A DNA stretch of 64,000 nucleotides from Lederbergia graminis (GCF_042655485.1 NZ_JBHSMC010000016.1:1-64000), one strand, 5' to 3'; shown: positions 44,257-53,541, numbered from the stretch's first letter. The notes: generated by a model not told the origin, from the sequence alone. Program-made: numbers and translations.

Positions 44257-44465
44257 CTATTAGACATTTCATACGAAGATACCTTCTCAATTGTCCATTA
44301 GTGCCTTTCTATTAGACATTTTGAATGAAGAACTTTACTCAAATGTCCATTACATCCTCTCTATTAGACATTTCAAACGGAGAACCTTACTCAATTGTCC
44401 ATTAGAACCTCCCTATTAGACATATTCAAATGGAATCTAAGCCATAATGTCGATTAGAATTAGTA
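44257..44465. repeat. 52-bp tandem repeat array B (4 units)
   Basis: CTATTAGACAT-type unit starts occur at 44257, 44309, 44361 and 44413, exactly 52 bp apart. Each unit runs from CTATTAGACATTT to AATTGTCCATTAG, which are approximate reverse complements, so each unit can fold into a hairpin; unit 2 pairs GACATTTTGA with TCAAATGTC. The array fills the gap between two converging genes. Its sequence is unrelated to array A at 24.2-25 kb although period and design match. Nothing else is seen in 44193-44256. Confidence 0.85.
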
Positions 44466-44489
44466 AAACAGGTCAAAACCAACGAAATT

Positions 44490-44521
44490 AAAAAGATGCC
44501 CCATATTATGAGGCACCTTCT
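44490..44521 (-). terminator. Terminator after adenine deaminase gene
   Basis: On the minus strand GGTGCCTCA pairs with TGGGGCATC (arms 44495-44503 and 44509-44517), followed by five T. Confidence 0.8.
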
Positions 44522-44524
44522 TCA

Positions 44525-46309
44525 TTAATTAATCTCTGTTTCTATCAATTTAAATTCCGTAACATCTGCAAGTCCACGGTTGGTAATTCTAATTTCCGGG
44601 ATTACTGGTAAAGCGATTAATGAGAACGTCATGAATGGAGCATTTAAAGGAGAACCAATTTCTTTCCATGCTGCTTCCATTCCTTGAACTTGTTCTACCA
44701 CCACTTCTAATGGTTGATCAGACATAAGCCCAGCTATTGGCATTGCGACTTTTGCTAATACTTCTCCATCACAAACAACAATCATTCCGCCACCAATCTT
44801 GGCTAGTTCATTAGCTGCAAATGCCATATCCTCTGTATTTGTTCCCATCACAAGTAAGTTATGGCTATCATGAGCAACAGTTGAGGCAACTGCACCTTTT
44901 TTCAATTGGAATCCATGAGCGAACCCAAGAGAAATTTGACCTGAACCACGGTGACGTTCGATACACGCTAGTTGGATGATATCTTTATCAAGATCTGGTT
45001 GAATAACTCCATCTATAACATTAAGTGTAGCAGTCATTTTTTCAGTACGTGCACTGTTTTCAATGATTTTAATTAAATTTACATCTGTAGCAGTTTTTGC
45101 ACTTTTACTTTTCAACAGGAAATCTTCTGCAGTTAATTCGGACTTCAAGTTAATTGAATTTCTAATATGTTCTGGATACATAAAAGTAGGGAATTCTTTT
45201 ACCAATCCACCATTTGCAAATACAACTTCCCCATCTGTAATAACTGTTGCAGGCTCAACATTAGAAAGGTCATCCATTAATAAAATATCTGCGCATTTAC
45301 CTGGTGCGATTGCTCCAAGATCTTGTTCCAATTTATAATAACGTGCTACATTAATCGTCGCCATTTGAATTGCAGTAACTGGATGAACCCCTTCTTCAAT
45401 CGCACGACGTACAACGTGGTTTAAGTGACCTTTTTCAATCAATGTTTGTGGGTACACATCGTCTGTTACTAGACTAATATTATCTGTATTAACTTTGTCT
45501 TCTGTGACAACTTTAATAACTTCCTTTACATCATGCCATGCGGAGCCTTCACGAATCATCAAATGCATTCCTAGACGTACTTTTTGTAAACCTTGCTCGC
45601 GCGTTACAGTTTCATGGTCAGAGTTTGCTCCTGATGCTAAGTATGCTTGAAGCATGTGATCATCATCAGCAGGGAAATGACCTGTCACTGCCTTATTTGC
45701 TTTAAGTGTTTCTGCAATTTCCCCTGTCATGATCTCATCGCCAAAAACTACGCCTGGGAAGTTCATTACTTCTCCTAACCCAGCAACATTTTCCCACTGT
45801 AAACCAGCTTTAATATCGTCTACACCTAATGAGGCACCTGCATCCTCTAAGTCTGTTGTTGCAGGAACACAGGAAGGGAAAGTAGTGAACACTTTTAAAG
45901 GCAGTTGTTGGCCTTCTTCGTGCATTAAACGCACTCCGTCAACACCAAAAACATTGGCAATTTCATGGGGATCCATAAAAATACCTGTTGTTCCTTTCGC
46001 AATTGCTGCCTTCGCAAATTCGGTAACGGATAGCATCGTACTTTCTACGTGCATATGCCCATCTAAAAAACCAGGGACAATATATTTTTTCTGAGCATCA
46101 ATTACTTTTGTTTGCTCCCCAATTGTATGATCAGCATTTCCAACATACGCAATTCTACCTTCCGTTACAGCCACATCTATATTTTCGAGTAATTCACCAG
46201 AATACACATTTACTAATGTTCCATTTTTCACAACTAAGTCAGCCTTCTCCACTCCTCGAGCCACTTTGGAAAGCTGTCCACTTACTTCATATAGTTTTTT
46301 TCTAGCCAT
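44525..46309 (-). CDS. ade: Adenine deaminase
   Basis: 594-aa amidohydrolase that converts adenine to hypoxanthine and ammonia. Metal-binding HMHVES in VPGFLDGHMHVESTML, then MDPHEIANVFG, GHFPADDDHML and NISLVTDDVYP are AdeC-type motifs. ATG 46309 follows AGGAGG by ten bases; an upstream extension to 46348 has no support. It lies 75 bp after the purine permease stop with no terminator between, so both are probably read from the riboswitch-controlled promoter. That would join uptake with conversion of adenine to hypoxanthine. Confidence 0.94.
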   Translation of the reverse strand: MARKKLYEVSGQLSKVARGVEKADLVVKNGTLVNVYSGELLENIDVAVTEGRIAYVGNADHTIGEQTKVIDAQKKYIVPGFLDGHMHVESTMLSVTEFAKAAIAKGTTGIFMDPHEIANVFGVDGVRLMHEEGQQLPLKVFTTFPSCVPATTDLEDAGASLGVDDIKAGLQWENVAGLGEVMNFPGVVFGDEIMTGEIAETLKANKAVTGHFPADDDHMLQAYLASGANSDHETVTREQGLQKVRLGMHLMIREGSAWHDVKEVIKVVTEDKVNTDNISLVTDDVYPQTLIEKGHLNHVVRRAIEEGVHPVTAIQMATINVARYYKLEQDLGAIAPGKCADILLMDDLSNVEPATVITDGEVVFANGGLVKEFPTFMYPEHIRNSINLKSELTAEDFLLKSKSAKTATDVNLIKIIENSARTEKMTATLNVIDGVIQPDLDKDIIQLACIERHRGSGQISLGFAHGFQLKKGAVASTVAHDSHNLLVMGTNTEDMAFAANELAKIGGGMIVVCDGEVLAKVAMPIAGLMSDQPLEVVVEQVQGMEAAWKEIGSPLNAPFMTFSLIALPVIPEIRITNRGLADVTEFKLIETEIN

Positions 46310-46384
46310 AAACCAATTTCCTCCTAATATAGAAATGGGGAATGACACTTTTATACAAAGTGCATTCCCACAGAATGAGTTAGA

Positions 46385-47680
46385 TTAATGTCCCCAGCCT
46401 AAGTACCAAACAAAGACGAAGAACAGAATATACATGATTGGATGAACTTCTTTGAACTTCCCTTTAAACACCATGAATAATGGATAGAAGATGAAGCCAA
46501 GCGCGATACCTGCGGAAATGCTATATCCAAGAGGCATCATAATAACTGTCATAAATGCTGGTATTGCATACTCAAATTCGTTCCATTTAATTTCTGCTAG
46601 AGACGAAGCCATCAATACGCCTACAATAATTAATGCTGGTGCAGTTACTGCAGATGTGACTACAACTAGTAAAGGTGAGAAGAATAATGCTAAAACGAAA
46701 AGTCCTGCTGTAACGACAGAAGTAAATCCTGTTTTACCTCCTGCAGAAACACCTGCAGTTGATTCCACATATGATGTTGTCGTTGAAGTACCTAACGTTG
46801 CTCCGACCATTGTTGCTACAGAATCTGCAGACAGTGCTCTTCCGATTCTTGGAAGCTTTCCATCTTTTAATAGTCCTGCTTTTTTCGTTACTGCAACTAA
46901 AGTTCCTGCTGTATCAAAAAAGTCAATAAATAAAAGCGTGAAGATAACAATGAGCATATCTTTTGTGAAAAGTTCATCTAAATGTCCTGCAAACTGTCCA
47001 AAAGTAGGCTCCAGACTTGGAATTCCTTGCACAATACCATCAGGTAGTGGAACTTGCTTAAAGATAATTCCTACGATTGCTGTAACAACCATTCCGTAGA
47101 AAATACCGCCTTTGAAGCCTTTAATCATAAAGAACGCTGTAACTACTAATCCAAAGATAGCTAGTAATGTTTCAGGATCTCTTAAATTCCCAAGTTGCAC
47201 TAGTGTGTCTGGATTATCAGCTACGATTCCAGCACTTTGTAAACCAAGAAACGCAATAAATAGCCCAATACCTGCTGCAACCGCAAGCTTTAATTGCTCC
47301 GGAATCGCATTAATAATTGTTTCACGGATTTTTGTTAATGTAAGAATAAAGAATATTAAACCTGAAACAAATGTACCAGCTAATGCTGTTTGCCAAGGTA
47401 CACCATAGCCAATAACTACTGTGAAGGCAAAGAAAGCGTTAATTCCCATACCAGGTGCTAGAGCAACCGGATATTTTGCCCAAAGTCCCATAATTAGGGT
47501 ACCAATAGCTGCCGCTAAACCTGTTGCAACAAAGACAGCTTCTTGATTCATTCCCGCGGCGCTTAATAATGAAGGGTTAACAAACAAGATATATGCCATC
47601 GCTAGGAATGTAGTTAAACCAGCAACTGACTCTTGGCGATAACTTGTGCCTAACTCCTTAAATTTAAAATACTCTTTCAT
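46385..47680 (-). CDS. NCS2-family purine permease (hypoxanthine/guanine type)
   Basis: 431-aa membrane protein with about 13 helices. TSYRQESVAGLTTFLAMAYI, APGMGINAFFAF, TLLFIDFFDTAGTLVAVTKK and ATLGTSTTTSYVESTAGVS mark the AzgA/PbuG branch, which takes up hypoxanthine, guanine and adenine with protons. The leader contains a guanine-type riboswitch and terminator, so expression should fall when guanine or hypoxanthine is plentiful. First gene of an operon with adenine deaminase. Confidence 0.94.
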   Translation of the reverse strand: MKEYFKFKELGTSYRQESVAGLTTFLAMAYILFVNPSLLSAAGMNQEAVFVATGLAAAIGTLIMGLWAKYPVALAPGMGINAFFAFTVVIGYGVPWQTALAGTFVSGLIFFILTLTKIRETIINAIPEQLKLAVAAGIGLFIAFLGLQSAGIVADNPDTLVQLGNLRDPETLLAIFGLVVTAFFMIKGFKGGIFYGMVVTAIVGIIFKQVPLPDGIVQGIPSLEPTFGQFAGHLDELFTKDMLIVIFTLLFIDFFDTAGTLVAVTKKAGLLKDGKLPRIGRALSADSVATMVGATLGTSTTTSYVESTAGVSAGGKTGFTSVVTAGLFVLALFFSPLLVVVTSAVTAPALIIVGVLMASSLAEIKWNEFEYAIPAFMTVIMMPLGYSISAGIALGFIFYPLFMVFKGKFKEVHPIMYILFFVFVWYLGWGH

Positions 47681-47713
47681 CCCTTTTTTCCTCCTAATGA
47701 ATCAAATGTGATG

Positions 47714-47745
47714 CAAAAAAACCTGGATAGCGCTCTATCCAGGTT
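47714..47745 (-). terminator. Riboswitch expression-platform terminator
   Basis: AACCTGGATAG and CTATCCAGGTT pair around a 4-nt loop, then a run of T on the minus strand. It lies between the aptamer and the permease RBS and should form when ligand is bound. Confidence 0.9.
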
Positions 47746-47828
47746 CTGATCTACATTCAAAAACGAGAGAAAATGACGGTAATAGGAATAATAAAAATGC
47801 ACAAACAATTGTCATTCGCAAACGCTCA

Positions 47829-47900
47829 TGAAATGTAGTCAGGTATTTTACGGTTACCCGGTAGAAACGCTCAAGCCATATTCTCAAGCATATACATTCA
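47829..47900 (-). promoter_or_regulatory. Guanine/hypoxanthine-type purine riboswitch aptamer
   Basis: On the minus strand P1 is TGAATGTA paired with TACATTTCA; P2 pairs GCTTGAG with CTTGAGC; the conserved junction and loop text GTTTCTACCGGGTAACCGTAAAATACCTGACTAC is present in two parts (TTTCTACCGGG and CCGTAAAAT..CCTGACTAC). The specificity base in GACTA is C, which selects guanine or hypoxanthine over adenine. Confidence 0.93.
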
Positions 47901-47932
47901 ATGAACTTATTTAGTTATTAATCTATGATTCA

Positions 47933-47962
47933 TTTATAGCATAAAAGACCTATACCAGTCAA
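47933..47962 (-). promoter_or_regulatory. Promoter of the purine permease operon
   Basis: -35 TTGACT (47957-47962), 18-bp spacer, -10 TATAAA (47933-47938), placed directly upstream of the aptamer. Confidence 0.75.
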
Positions 47963-48027
47963 CCAAAAATACGAATAATATTATTTATTTTTTAACGAAC
48001 GTTCGTAAATTACCCTCTTCACAGTCA

Positions 48028-49752
48028 TTATATGCGGAATTTACTTGATAATTCCTGAAGATCATCTGAAATAACATGTAAGTTATTCGAAATTTCCTGA
48101 TTTTGCTTTACTAATAGCAATTGATTTTCAGATAAGGCGGCTATTTCCTCAGTACTTGCCAAAGTTTCTTGGGAAATACTAGTGAAATTTTCAGCTAGTT
48201 GCTCCATTTCAGGAACTAATTGCATTAATTCCTTTAATTCTAGTTTCATATCTTGTAATTTTTGAATTGTATCCATAATCTTTACTAATAGAAATTGAAA
48301 AGCATCATTAGAGTTGCTAGTGACATCAATATGCGAGTTCATTTTTGCTGACATTTGGTTTGCTTCTTCCGAAATTTTCTCACTAATCATTGTCATTCGA
48401 GTGATAGGAACCTTTATTTCCTCTGTTGCACTTGATGTTTGATCTGCTAATTTTTTCACTTCAGCTGCGACAACAGCAAAACCTTTCCCTGCTTCTCCGG
48501 CACGTGCCGCTTCAATCGTAGCATTTAGCGCTAGTAATTTTGTCTGCTCGGAAATATTTTGGATTAACTTCACGACTCCTTCTATCTCACGAGATTGGTC
48601 TTTCATTTCTACAATAATAGAGTTAATGTTCATGAATTCGTTACGTAGTTCATGCATGGAATCCATCATGTCATCAAGATGAGCCTTACCAGTCTGTGCT
48701 TGTTCATTCATATGCTCAGCACTCTCATCTAACACGTTAATCTGATTAGCAACTTGATTGATATTATTCTTGATCACTTGAAATTGATTCATGCTATGGT
48801 CCGAACTAGAAGCAGTTTGCTCCGCCCCTTCATTTACGATATTAATTACATGGAAGAGTTGGTTTGTGTTATCTCTTACAATATTAGAAGATTCACTTAA
48901 CATGGTACTAGTACTTGATAATTGAGTTGTTGTAGATTGTACTTCAACAATTAAGTTTTTCATATAATCCATCATTTGATTAAAGCTTTTCGTCAATGAA
49001 ATAATTTCTGGCATTGTCGATTTTAAAGGTACCTTCAGACTTAAATCGCCTTCGCGCACCTTTCGCATACTTGCACTTAGTGATGCTAACGGTTTTGTAA
49101 GCTTCTTGATAGCAAATAGTATTACTAAAAAGGATATTATGATACTAGTCGCTAAGATAATAAGAATAAATCCTCGTAATCCTTCTATTCCTTGTAAATA
49201 ATCTGCAGTAGGAATAGCAATTACAACGACACTTCTAATTTCCTGCAAGAATTGAAATGCTAGTACATATTCTACCCCATTTACCTCTTGATACATCTTT
49301 CCTTGCTTTTGTTCTAAAATTTTTGCTATTACATCATTATTCAAACTCACTTTTGAAGATCTACTGACCGTAAATGGCTCCATATCTCCATCTTCATTGA
49401 TATGGAAAAAATCTGCATTTAAACCATCCTGTATCATTTCTACAGATTGTGCACGGATTCCATATTCGAACTGTTTATTAAATTGCTCTATATTATTTAT
49501 GTAAGAGAGCTTCAAATATTCTGCCCTTTCCTTTGTTACCCTGATTTCTCTCTCAATTCTATTTTCATTCGTTTCAATTAACATTTCCTTTGCTTGGTTA
49601 TAACTAACAAGCCCGATTGTTCCTGATGAGATTATTAGAATACTAAGAACTAAAATCAATAATCTCGTACTTAATGAAAATCGTTGTAAAAAAGTGGAGT
49701 TTTCTATTTTTGTCTCTGATTTTTCTATGAAATTCCGAAAAAAACTCATCAT
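48028..49752 (-). CDS. Methyl-accepting chemotaxis protein
   Basis: 574 aa. First membrane helix about residues 30-52, an extracellular sensor of about 135 residues with no recognised ligand motif, second helix about 193-215, HAMP domain to about 270 (KKLTKPLASLSASMRKVREGDLS), then a long coiled-coil signalling domain. The conserved CheA/CheW-binding tip is clear: EQTKLLALNATIEAARAGEAGKGF, in two overlapping parts. GGGGGATAAGA precedes ATG 49752. It senses an unknown outside signal and controls the flagellar motor. Standing alone, no other chemotaxis gene nearby. Confidence 0.94.
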   Translation of the reverse strand: MMSFFRNFIEKSETKIENSTFLQRFSLSTRLLILVLSILIISSGTIGLVSYNQAKEMLIETNENRIEREIRVTKERAEYLKLSYINNIEQFNKQFEYGIRAQSVEMIQDGLNADFFHINEDGDMEPFTVSRSSKVSLNNDVIAKILEQKQGKMYQEVNGVEYVLAFQFLQEIRSVVVIAIPTADYLQGIEGLRGFILIILATSIIISFLVILFAIKKLTKPLASLSASMRKVREGDLSLKVPLKSTMPEIISLTKSFNQMMDYMKNLIVEVQSTTTQLSSTSTMLSESSNIVRDNTNQLFHVINIVNEGAEQTASSSDHSMNQFQVIKNNINQVANQINVLDESAEHMNEQAQTGKAHLDDMMDSMHELRNEFMNINSIIVEMKDQSREIEGVVKLIQNISEQTKLLALNATIEAARAGEAGKGFAVVAAEVKKLADQTSSATEEIKVPITRMTMISEKISEEANQMSAKMNSHIDVTSNSNDAFQFLLVKIMDTIQKLQDMKLELKELMQLVPEMEQLAENFTSISQETLASTEEIAALSENQLLLVKQNQEISNNLHVISDDLQELSSKFRI

Positions 49753-49851
49753 TCTTATCCCCCTTTTTTATCAGGTCATAAGAACTATTATGAAGATGCA
49801 ATGTAAAGATTCTGTAAATGTTCGGCTAAGATTTTATATTATTTTTTAAAC

Positions 49852-49885
49852 AAAAAAATAGGACACCATTGGATGGCGCCCTATG
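49852..49885 (-). terminator. Terminator after FbpB-like gene
   Basis: ATAGGGCGCCATCC pairs with GGTGTCCTAT through the arms 49858-49867 and 49875-49884; seven T follow on the minus strand. Confidence 0.82.
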
Positions 49886-49890
49886 TTCAC

Positions 49891-50028
49891 TTAAGACTCA
49901 CTTCTTTGTGATTCATATATTTTCTCTTCTACTCGTTTATCGATTTTCTCTAGTTGTTCCTTATCCTTCAGAAGATCTTCTTTGTTGATCTTGATTAACT
50001 CTGACAAAGAAACCTTACCTTTTCTCAT
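49891..50028 (-). CDS. FbpB/SenN-family small basic protein
   Basis: 45-aa protein. The core SLSELIKINKEDLLKDKEQ followed by LEKIDKRVEEK matches the Fur-regulated FbpB / SenN-SenS small basic proteins of Bacillus. Some members assist small-RNA-based iron sparing, others have no known role. AAAGGAGAG lies six bases before ATG 50028, a promoter is upstream and a terminator directly downstream, so this is a complete transcription unit. I find no convincing Fur box, so iron control is not supported by sequence here. Confidence 0.8.
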   Translation of the reverse strand: MRKGKVSLSELIKINKEDLLKDKEQLEKIDKRVEEKIYESQRSES

Positions 50029-50070
50029 AAACTACTCTCCTTTAAGAGAAATATTTATTTGTCTATTTCA

Positions 50071-50099
50071 ACAATATATTAAATTTGAATATTAGTCAA
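50071..50099 (-). promoter_or_regulatory. Promoter of FbpB-like gene
   Basis: -35 TTGACT (50094-50099), 17-bp spacer, -10 TATTGT (50071-50076) on the minus strand. Confidence 0.62.
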
Positions 50100-50108
50100 T
50101 TTTCAAAC

Positions 50109-50340
50109 TTCAAACGTTTCAATTAGAAAAGTGGAAGGCCCCTGCCTATCGGCGACAAGTAAATATTTTCCCCAATGTAAGGCCACCCCTATCCCGCCCT
50201 TTATACGACTGACACCGTTCGAATATTACGAACGGTGTCAGCATCTATTTGAAAGAAAAAGGGGGGATGATAGCGACGCGCTATCGAATGTGTCTTCCTT
50301 TATTATTATAGGAGGCAATTATTAACAAAGTATGAACAAA
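50109..50340. other. Structured intergenic region without gene
   Basis: Between the FbpB-like promoter and the CNNM gene terminator. It holds a perfect 13-bp stem CTGACACCGTTCG / CGAACGGTGTCAG (50209-50221/50229-50241), a 7-bp stem GATAGCG/CGCTATC (50269-50275/50279-50285), G- and C-rich tracts, and AGGAGG at 50311-50316 with no usable frame after it. A CAAACGTTTCAA near 50111 resembles the lacI operators. No protein-coding frame is credible. It may be an unrecognised RNA or an intergenic repeat. Confidence 0.5.
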
Positions 50341-50348
50341 TAGAAAAA

Positions 50349-50373
50349 GACTATTAACAATCTGTTAATAGCC
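50349..50373 (-). terminator. Terminator after CNNM-family gene
   Basis: On the minus strand GGCTATTAACAG pairs with TTGTTAATAGTC, followed by TTTTTC. Confidence 0.85.
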
Positions 50374-50385
50374 TGCTCCACTAAT

Positions 50386-51609
50386 CTACTTTACTACTTG
50401 GACTTGTTTTATTGTTCTACCATCAATACTTAATATTTTAAACGACAGGTTTTCTTTTTCTAATACTTCTCCTTCTTCTGGGAAGTATTTAAACTCTTGT
50501 AATAAATAACTCGATAGAACATCTTCGTCTTCTGGAATATCAACTTCAAACAGAGTATTAAGTTGATGTAACGGGATTTTTCCGTTACAAATTATTTCCG
50601 TTTCTGATATCTTTTCCACTAATAATTCATCTTCTATATCCATTTCATCTTCAATTTCAAGTCCAATCATAGCCTCTATAATATCTTCATGGGTTAGAAT
50701 ACCTTCTGTTCCACCATACTCGTCTAACACAATTGCAATATGTTTTTTCTCTTGCGTCATTTTACGAAACACCCATTCAATGGAATGAAATTCATAAATG
50801 ACGAGAGGATCCATATCACTATATGCCTTTAGTGACTTCTCCGGTTCAATTGACCATGTTAACAAGTACTTAGAGTGAAAAACACCAATAATATGATCAA
50901 TATCCTCATCATAGACAGGATATCTCGTGAACGGATTTTGGATCGCAATATCTCTCACTTCTTCAAAAGTAGCTGTTTTCGGAAGTGCAACAATATCTAC
51001 ACGCGGGGTTTTCAATACATCTTTTACATTTAAATTGTAAAAATCGAGAACACCCTTAATTCGATGGGACTCTTCCTGTTTGAAAATCCCCTCGGTACCA
51101 GCAATATCAACCATTGCCCTTAAATCCTCTTTAGAGATAGAGACTTTTTCTTCCTTATCCTTTTTTGCTAGTAAATTAATGACAATGTTAGTAAAAGCAT
51201 TAAGCATGAGTGTTATCGGTTTAAAGATTAAAACAATCCCCCGAATAACTGGAAATACAATAAATGCTATCTTATCTGGAAATGTAGCTGCTATCGATTT
51301 GGGCAATACTTCTGAGAATACGATGATTGTTACCGTCAGAATAGCTGATGCTAGTGCAACATTAATGCCATAATCAATTGCAACCATTGTAACAAGTGTA
51401 GGTAAAGCAATGTTCGCTATATTATTCCCTATTAATATTGCAGTAATAAATTCGCTCGGTTTTGATACTAAGGCTAATAATTTCTCTGCCTTCTTATCAT
51501 TATTGTTCGCTTTCGTTTGTAGTCTCATTTTATTCGTAGCAGTTAATGCTGTTTCACTACCTGAAAAGAAAAAAGAGACAAATAATAAAACGATGATCGC
51601 AATGATCAC
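50386..51609 (-). CDS. CNNM/HlyC-CorC family transporter with CBS domains
   Basis: 407 aa. N-terminal CNNM (DUF21) membrane domain with VSFFFSGSETALTATNK and ILIGNNIANIALPTLVT, then paired CBS domains (residues about 190-315, ending IVLDEYGGTEGILTHEDI) and a CorC_HlyC C-terminal domain (NGKIPLHQLNTLF). Family members export magnesium or influence metal homeostasis. GTG 51609 with AAGGAGG nine bases upstream. It lies 84 bp after the TraB-family gene in the same direction. Confidence 0.92.
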   Translation of the reverse strand: MIIAIIVLLFVSFFFSGSETALTATNKMRLQTKANNNDKKAEKLLALVSKPSEFITAILIGNNIANIALPTLVTMVAIDYGINVALASAILTVTIIVFSEVLPKSIAATFPDKIAFIVFPVIRGIVLIFKPITLMLNAFTNIVINLLAKKDKEEKVSISKEDLRAMVDIAGTEGIFKQEESHRIKGVLDFYNLNVKDVLKTPRVDIVALPKTATFEEVRDIAIQNPFTRYPVYDEDIDHIIGVFHSKYLLTWSIEPEKSLKAYSDMDPLVIYEFHSIEWVFRKMTQEKKHIAIVLDEYGGTEGILTHEDIIEAMIGLEIEDEMDIEDELLVEKISETEIICNGKIPLHQLNTLFEVDIPEDEDVLSSYLLQEFKYFPEEGEVLEKENLSFKILSIDGRTIKQVQVVK

Positions 51610-51693
51610 TTGCAGGATCCTCCTTATTCATACCTTCAAACAGAAAACAGGTATAATGCTGGATTCCTATTTTCTCTCACTTACTAATATTCA

Positions 51694-52860
51694 TTATAAA
51701 TTTTCGAAAAATAAACGAACTACATCGGCACCACCGATAAAAATTCCTAAAGTAGTTCCAAGATTAGATAAAACAATAATTAGTAAAATTCTTGTAACTT
51801 TATTATTCCAAAACCCTTTTAAACTAAAAACATCCTCAGAAAGGTTTTCAAAATCGGCTACACTCGGTCTCCGTATATAAGCCTGTACAAACCCTGAAAA
51901 CCAACCTGCTGCAATTAATGGATGTATCGCCCCAATAGGCGCAGCAACAAATGCAGTAAGAATCGTTAACGGGTGGCCAAATGCAATTGCCGCTCCTAAA
52001 GCTGAAAAGGTGCCTGTCCACACTACTAAGCTAATCGTTTGCTGAATACCAGCAGCAGGATTAGCAATAAATGTATAGGCAATTAACCCAACAATTAATA
52101 GCGGTATGATCCATGCCAATACTTTCGGGGCTTTTGATTTTGGTGGTAATTCGGTAAGCCTTTTTAAATCGTGTTCCTTATGTATCTCTTTCGTAATACC
52201 GGGTACATGTGCCGCTCCAAGAACTGCTACAATCTTCTTCCCTGGTGCATCTTTAATCTTTTGTGCTAAGTACTGATCACGTTCATCTATTAGAGGTTCT
52301 TTTAATCTCGGGAAATTCTCTGTAAAGTCATTTAGTACAGCATTAAGAGTATCTTGTGATTTCATTTTCTCCAGTTCTTCTTCTGAAATACTTTCATTGT
52401 TGAAAATACTGTAAAAGACGGATAGAAGCAGTTGAGCTTTCCCCCATAACCCGATATTGCTCCAAATACGTGAAAAAGTAACTTGTATATTTCTATCGGC
52501 AAGTACTAAGTTTGCCCCTGTTTCCTTTGCCGATTCAATTCCTTGAATCATTTCTTGACCTGCTTTAATTTCAAATTGCTTTGCCATTCTTTTTTGAAAG
52601 GATGAAATTGCAAGATTCATTAAAAGCAAGGTAGCCTTCTTCTCTTTAATAACTTTAAAAATATCCATGTCTTTCCATTTGTTTTCATCCATAATCGATT
52701 GATATCTTTGTTCATCTAATTCAATACAAACAGAGTCCGGTTGCTCCCGCTCAATTACTTCCTTCACCTGTTCTGCGCTATGTCTTGATACATGTGCAGT
52801 TCCAATCAATATAATTTCTTTATCTTCTAAATGAATTCTCGTTATATTTTCCTCAGTCAT
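51694..52860 (-). CDS. TraB-family protein with C-terminal membrane domain
   Basis: 388 aa. The N-terminal TraB/Tiki-like domain has the paired motifs IILIGTAHVSRHSAEQV and VAVLGAAHVPGI with conserved Glu in CIELDEQRY. Residues about 245-385 contain four membrane helices. Related eukaryotic proteins act at mitochondria and some plasmid TraB proteins shut off pheromone, but the bacterial chromosomal role is unknown; a metalloprotease-like fold is proposed. ATG 52860. Possibly co-transcribed with the CNNM gene. Confidence 0.88.
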   Translation of the reverse strand: MTEENITRIHLEDKEIILIGTAHVSRHSAEQVKEVIEREQPDSVCIELDEQRYQSIMDENKWKDMDIFKVIKEKKATLLLMNLAISSFQKRMAKQFEIKAGQEMIQGIESAKETGANLVLADRNIQVTFSRIWSNIGLWGKAQLLLSVFYSIFNNESISEEELEKMKSQDTLNAVLNDFTENFPRLKEPLIDERDQYLAQKIKDAPGKKIVAVLGAAHVPGITKEIHKEHDLKRLTELPPKSKAPKVLAWIIPLLIVGLIAYTFIANPAAGIQQTISLVVWTGTFSALGAAIAFGHPLTILTAFVAAPIGAIHPLIAAGWFSGFVQAYIRRPSVADFENLSEDVFSLKGFWNNKVTRILLIIVLSNLGTTLGIFIGGADVVRLFFENL

Positions 52861-53120
52861 AAGCTACCGTCCTTTTAATTTGCCGATACTAACAAAATCT
52901 TTGTTTTTATTATACTGTATATGATTTATTTTTCCTAAGCATTGCATTTTTAAATAACGATAAGATTACACTTTATATGATTATTCTACATATTACCCCT
53001 TATAACCTGCTTAAATCGTGTATAAGAAAAGTTAGCAGATGCTTTTTTCAGAAACTTGAAGAAATTATGTAGTATAATGGTCCTGGTGTTTTACATATAA
53101 AGAAAACTGGGGGAAGCATC

Positions 53121-53537
53121 ATGAAAAAGGTTTATTTAGTCGTTTTATCCGTTTTTATCTTACTTATTTTAGGAGCTTGTGACAGTATTACTTCTAGTAG
53201 TACAGACAAAATTATTTTTGGGACTGGTACATTTGAAGAGGGAATCACAAATGAAAAAAGTACCTTCTCACAAGATGAGGACATTCTGTTAGAAACATAC
53301 TTAGATGAACCATTTGGTGTACGGAATATTCAATATACACTTTTACAAGAAGATGGTAATGGCGGTGAAGTATTATACGATGATTGGGAAGATAGCGTTG
53401 ATCCTACTTGGGATTCACTAGTGTCCGAATTTCACCTCATTGAATACGACGGTACATTTGAACCTGGAAACTATATATTGCGGATGTATAAAAATGATTC
53501 TGAATTGATTTCAGAAGGTACATTTTCAATTGAATAA
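53121..53537 (+). CDS. Small predicted lipoprotein
   Basis: 138 aa. Signal peptide with lipobox LGAC (Cys20). The mature part is beta-rich (DILLETYLDEPFGVRNIQYT, FEPGNYILRMYKND) and looks like a single Ig-like or beta-sandwich domain. I do not recognise a family. GGGGGAAGC precedes the ATG and a TATAAT-like element (53078-53083) lies upstream. It ends at a terminator and is thus a single-gene unit. Confidence 0.82.
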   Translation: MKKVYLVVLSVFILLILGACDSITSSSTDKIIFGTGTFEEGITNEKSTFSQDEDILLETYLDEPFGVRNIQYTLLQEDGNGGEVLYDDWEDSVDPTWDSLVSEFHLIEYDGTFEPGNYILRMYKNDSELISEGTFSIE

Positions 53538-53541
53538 TATA

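Noticed and set aside
49891..50099. Fur box at the FbpB-like gene
   Set aside because: No sequence close to TGATAATNATTATCA was found near the promoter, so iron control is not claimed.
50131..50325. 64-aa plus-strand frame with GTG start
   Set aside because: No ribosome site, crosses two strong hairpins, no family resemblance.
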